Of a stretch of 64,000 nt of DNA, positions 63,339 to 64,000 are shown one piece after another. Within the stretch, counting starts at the first letter, position 1. Every line of letters starts with the position of its first letter. The position numbers and the translations under genes are program-made. The notes beneath the pieces are model-generated. The model was not told where the DNA came from and made no database searches. It was given only the letters and a program-made list of their open reading frames with translations. Source of the DNA: CAVQRB01 sp963715055 (GTDB lineage Bacteria > Pseudomonadota > Alphaproteobacteria > Rhodobacterales > Rhodobacteraceae); contig CAVQRB010000023.1 of NCBI GenBank assembly GCA_963715055.1, forward strand, positions 62,001 to 126,000, in the 5' to 3' direction.

Positions 63339-64000
63339 CTACCCGGCCGAGGCGCGGCGCAGCAGATCGGCGGCATCCGCGCGCTGCAACAGGTCTTCCG
63401 GCACGTCCATGTCAAAGCGACCTGTCCCGCGGCCATCGCTCGGTTGGCCGGACAGATCGCGCGCGACCTCGTCTGGCAGCAGCGAGGCGGTCCGGGCATC
63501 CACGCGCATGGATTCGGCGGCAATGCCTTCGGCAAAAATGATCTGGTGCCGGTCGAAAATGATCTGGAAGTAGTCTATGAAACCGCCCGGTTGCACCGTG
63601 ATGTCTCGCCCGTTCACCAGATGCCGCGCCCGTACAGTCAGTTCGGAGCGGCCAGCGCAAAGCCGGTCCCGACGCTGGTAGATGAAGAGGCGGTGATCCG
63701 GGCTGACCAGCAGATCACCTGCATTGTTCAGCGCCCCGGCCGCGATGCGCACAGGGGCGAATTCACCCGCCGCGCGTTGCGTGCTGCGGCCAATCCAGCG
63801 GATCCGTTGCACGCCGTCATTGCGGGTGAGGACAGGGTCTCCGACCTTCAGGTCCTCGACTGGACACTGCTGGCCGCCGCCAAGGGTGATTTGCGTGCCA
63901 CGGGCGAAGGCGGCGCAGGAAATCTGCGCGAATTTGGCTCGGGCAGCGATGGTGTCGAGCCCGACGAGTCGGTAGGCGGCGCCTGGCAGCAGGGGAGAGA
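63339..64000 (-). CDS. Hint-domain-containing protein, N-terminus cut by window end
   Basis: The reading frame is open to base 64000, so the start lies outside; 220 residues are visible. The Hint fold begins at AAFARGTQITLGGGQ and continues PVEDLKVGDPVLTRNDG and RIRWIGRSTQ, with LLVSPDHRLFIYQRR in place of the usual histidine box. Such stand-alone Hint proteins are common in Rhodobacterales, often with hemolysin-type or secreted proteins, and are thought to self-process. A GTG at 63812 is internal and not the start. A cysteine lies three residues before FARG instead of directly in front of it. The C-terminal 60 residues are Arg/Asp-rich. Confidence 0.78.
   Translation of the reverse strand, partial: SPLLPGAAYRLVGLDTIAARAKFAQISCAAFARGTQITLGGGQQCPVEDLKVGDPVLTRNDGVQRIRWIGRSTQRAAGEFAPVRIAAGALNNAGDLLVSPDHRLFIYQRRDRLCAGRSELTVRARHLVNGRDITVQPGGFIDYFQIIFDRHQIIFAEGIAAESMRVDARTASLLPDEVARDLSGQPSDGRGTGRFDMDVPEDLLQRADAADLLRRASAG

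Overview
The window is GC-rich chromosomal DNA of an alphaproteobacterium, most likely Rhodobacterales (Rhodobacter/Roseobacter group). The best evidence is a complete nuoA-N operon interrupted by small extra genes, in the style known from Rhodobacter capsulatus, followed by birA, coaX and an RNase J gene. The full leucine-degradation set (ivd, mccB, mccA, hmgL, methylglutaconyl-CoA hydratase) fits the same group. I see no tRNA, rRNA, CRISPR array or prophage.

Layout. 1-5.3 kb: 3' part of pntB (its 5' end lies outside the window), a cardiolipin synthase, a DUF3422 protein and, convergent with it, a YeeE/YedE sulfur transporter. 5.5-15.2 kb: a dipeptide-type ABC importer (two permeases and a binding protein on the minus strand; a fused double ATPase on the plus strand) with argE, a FAD amine/amino-acid oxidoreductase and an M20 amidohydrolase. 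This looks like an uptake-and-breakdown island for a peptide or acylated amino acid. 15.2-24.4 kb: LPS glycosyltransferase and waaA, moaA, a lipoprotein, glmS-glmU, a phosphoglycolate-phosphatase-like HAD protein and a DegT-type aminotransferase (frameshifted). 24.6-33.5 kb: leucine catabolism, with ompW on the opposite strand and ASCH and GST genes inserted. 33.5-35.3 kb: a divergent SDR/LysR pair. 35.5-55 kb: the nuo operon with eleven non-nuo genes. 55-58.2 kb: birA, coaX, RNase J. 58.2-64 kb, minus strand: an HD-domain hydrolase, an IS630-type element inserted 20 bp upstream of it, a DEAD-box RNA helicase, prfC and a Hint-domain protein cut by the window end.

The genes mostly fit known pathways: respiration (Pnt, complex I), leucine to acetyl-CoA and acetoacetate, envelope precursors (UDP-GlcNAc, Kdo, cardiolipin), cofactors (molybdopterin, CoA, biotin attachment) and RNA turnover/translation. 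No completely new system stands out. The least explained part is the set of accessory genes inside nuo, above all NuoE carrying a C-terminal helix-hairpin-helix domain that is duplicated in the next membrane-protein gene.

Sequence quality matters here. Single-base indels break the DegT gene (about 24335), the GST gene (about 31162) and the RNase J gene (about 57109). A compensating pair scrambles about 20 residues of NuoH (47081-47145), and three indels break the IS630 transposase. Most lie in short G or T/A runs, so consensus errors are at least as likely as real decay. Annotated intergenic signals (an FnrL-type box before ompW, a promoter-operator before ivd, dyads before nuoA and between SDR and lysR, an attenuator in the ABC operon) were found by eye and are untested. 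Apart from the IS element, no stretch over 300 bases lacks a gene.
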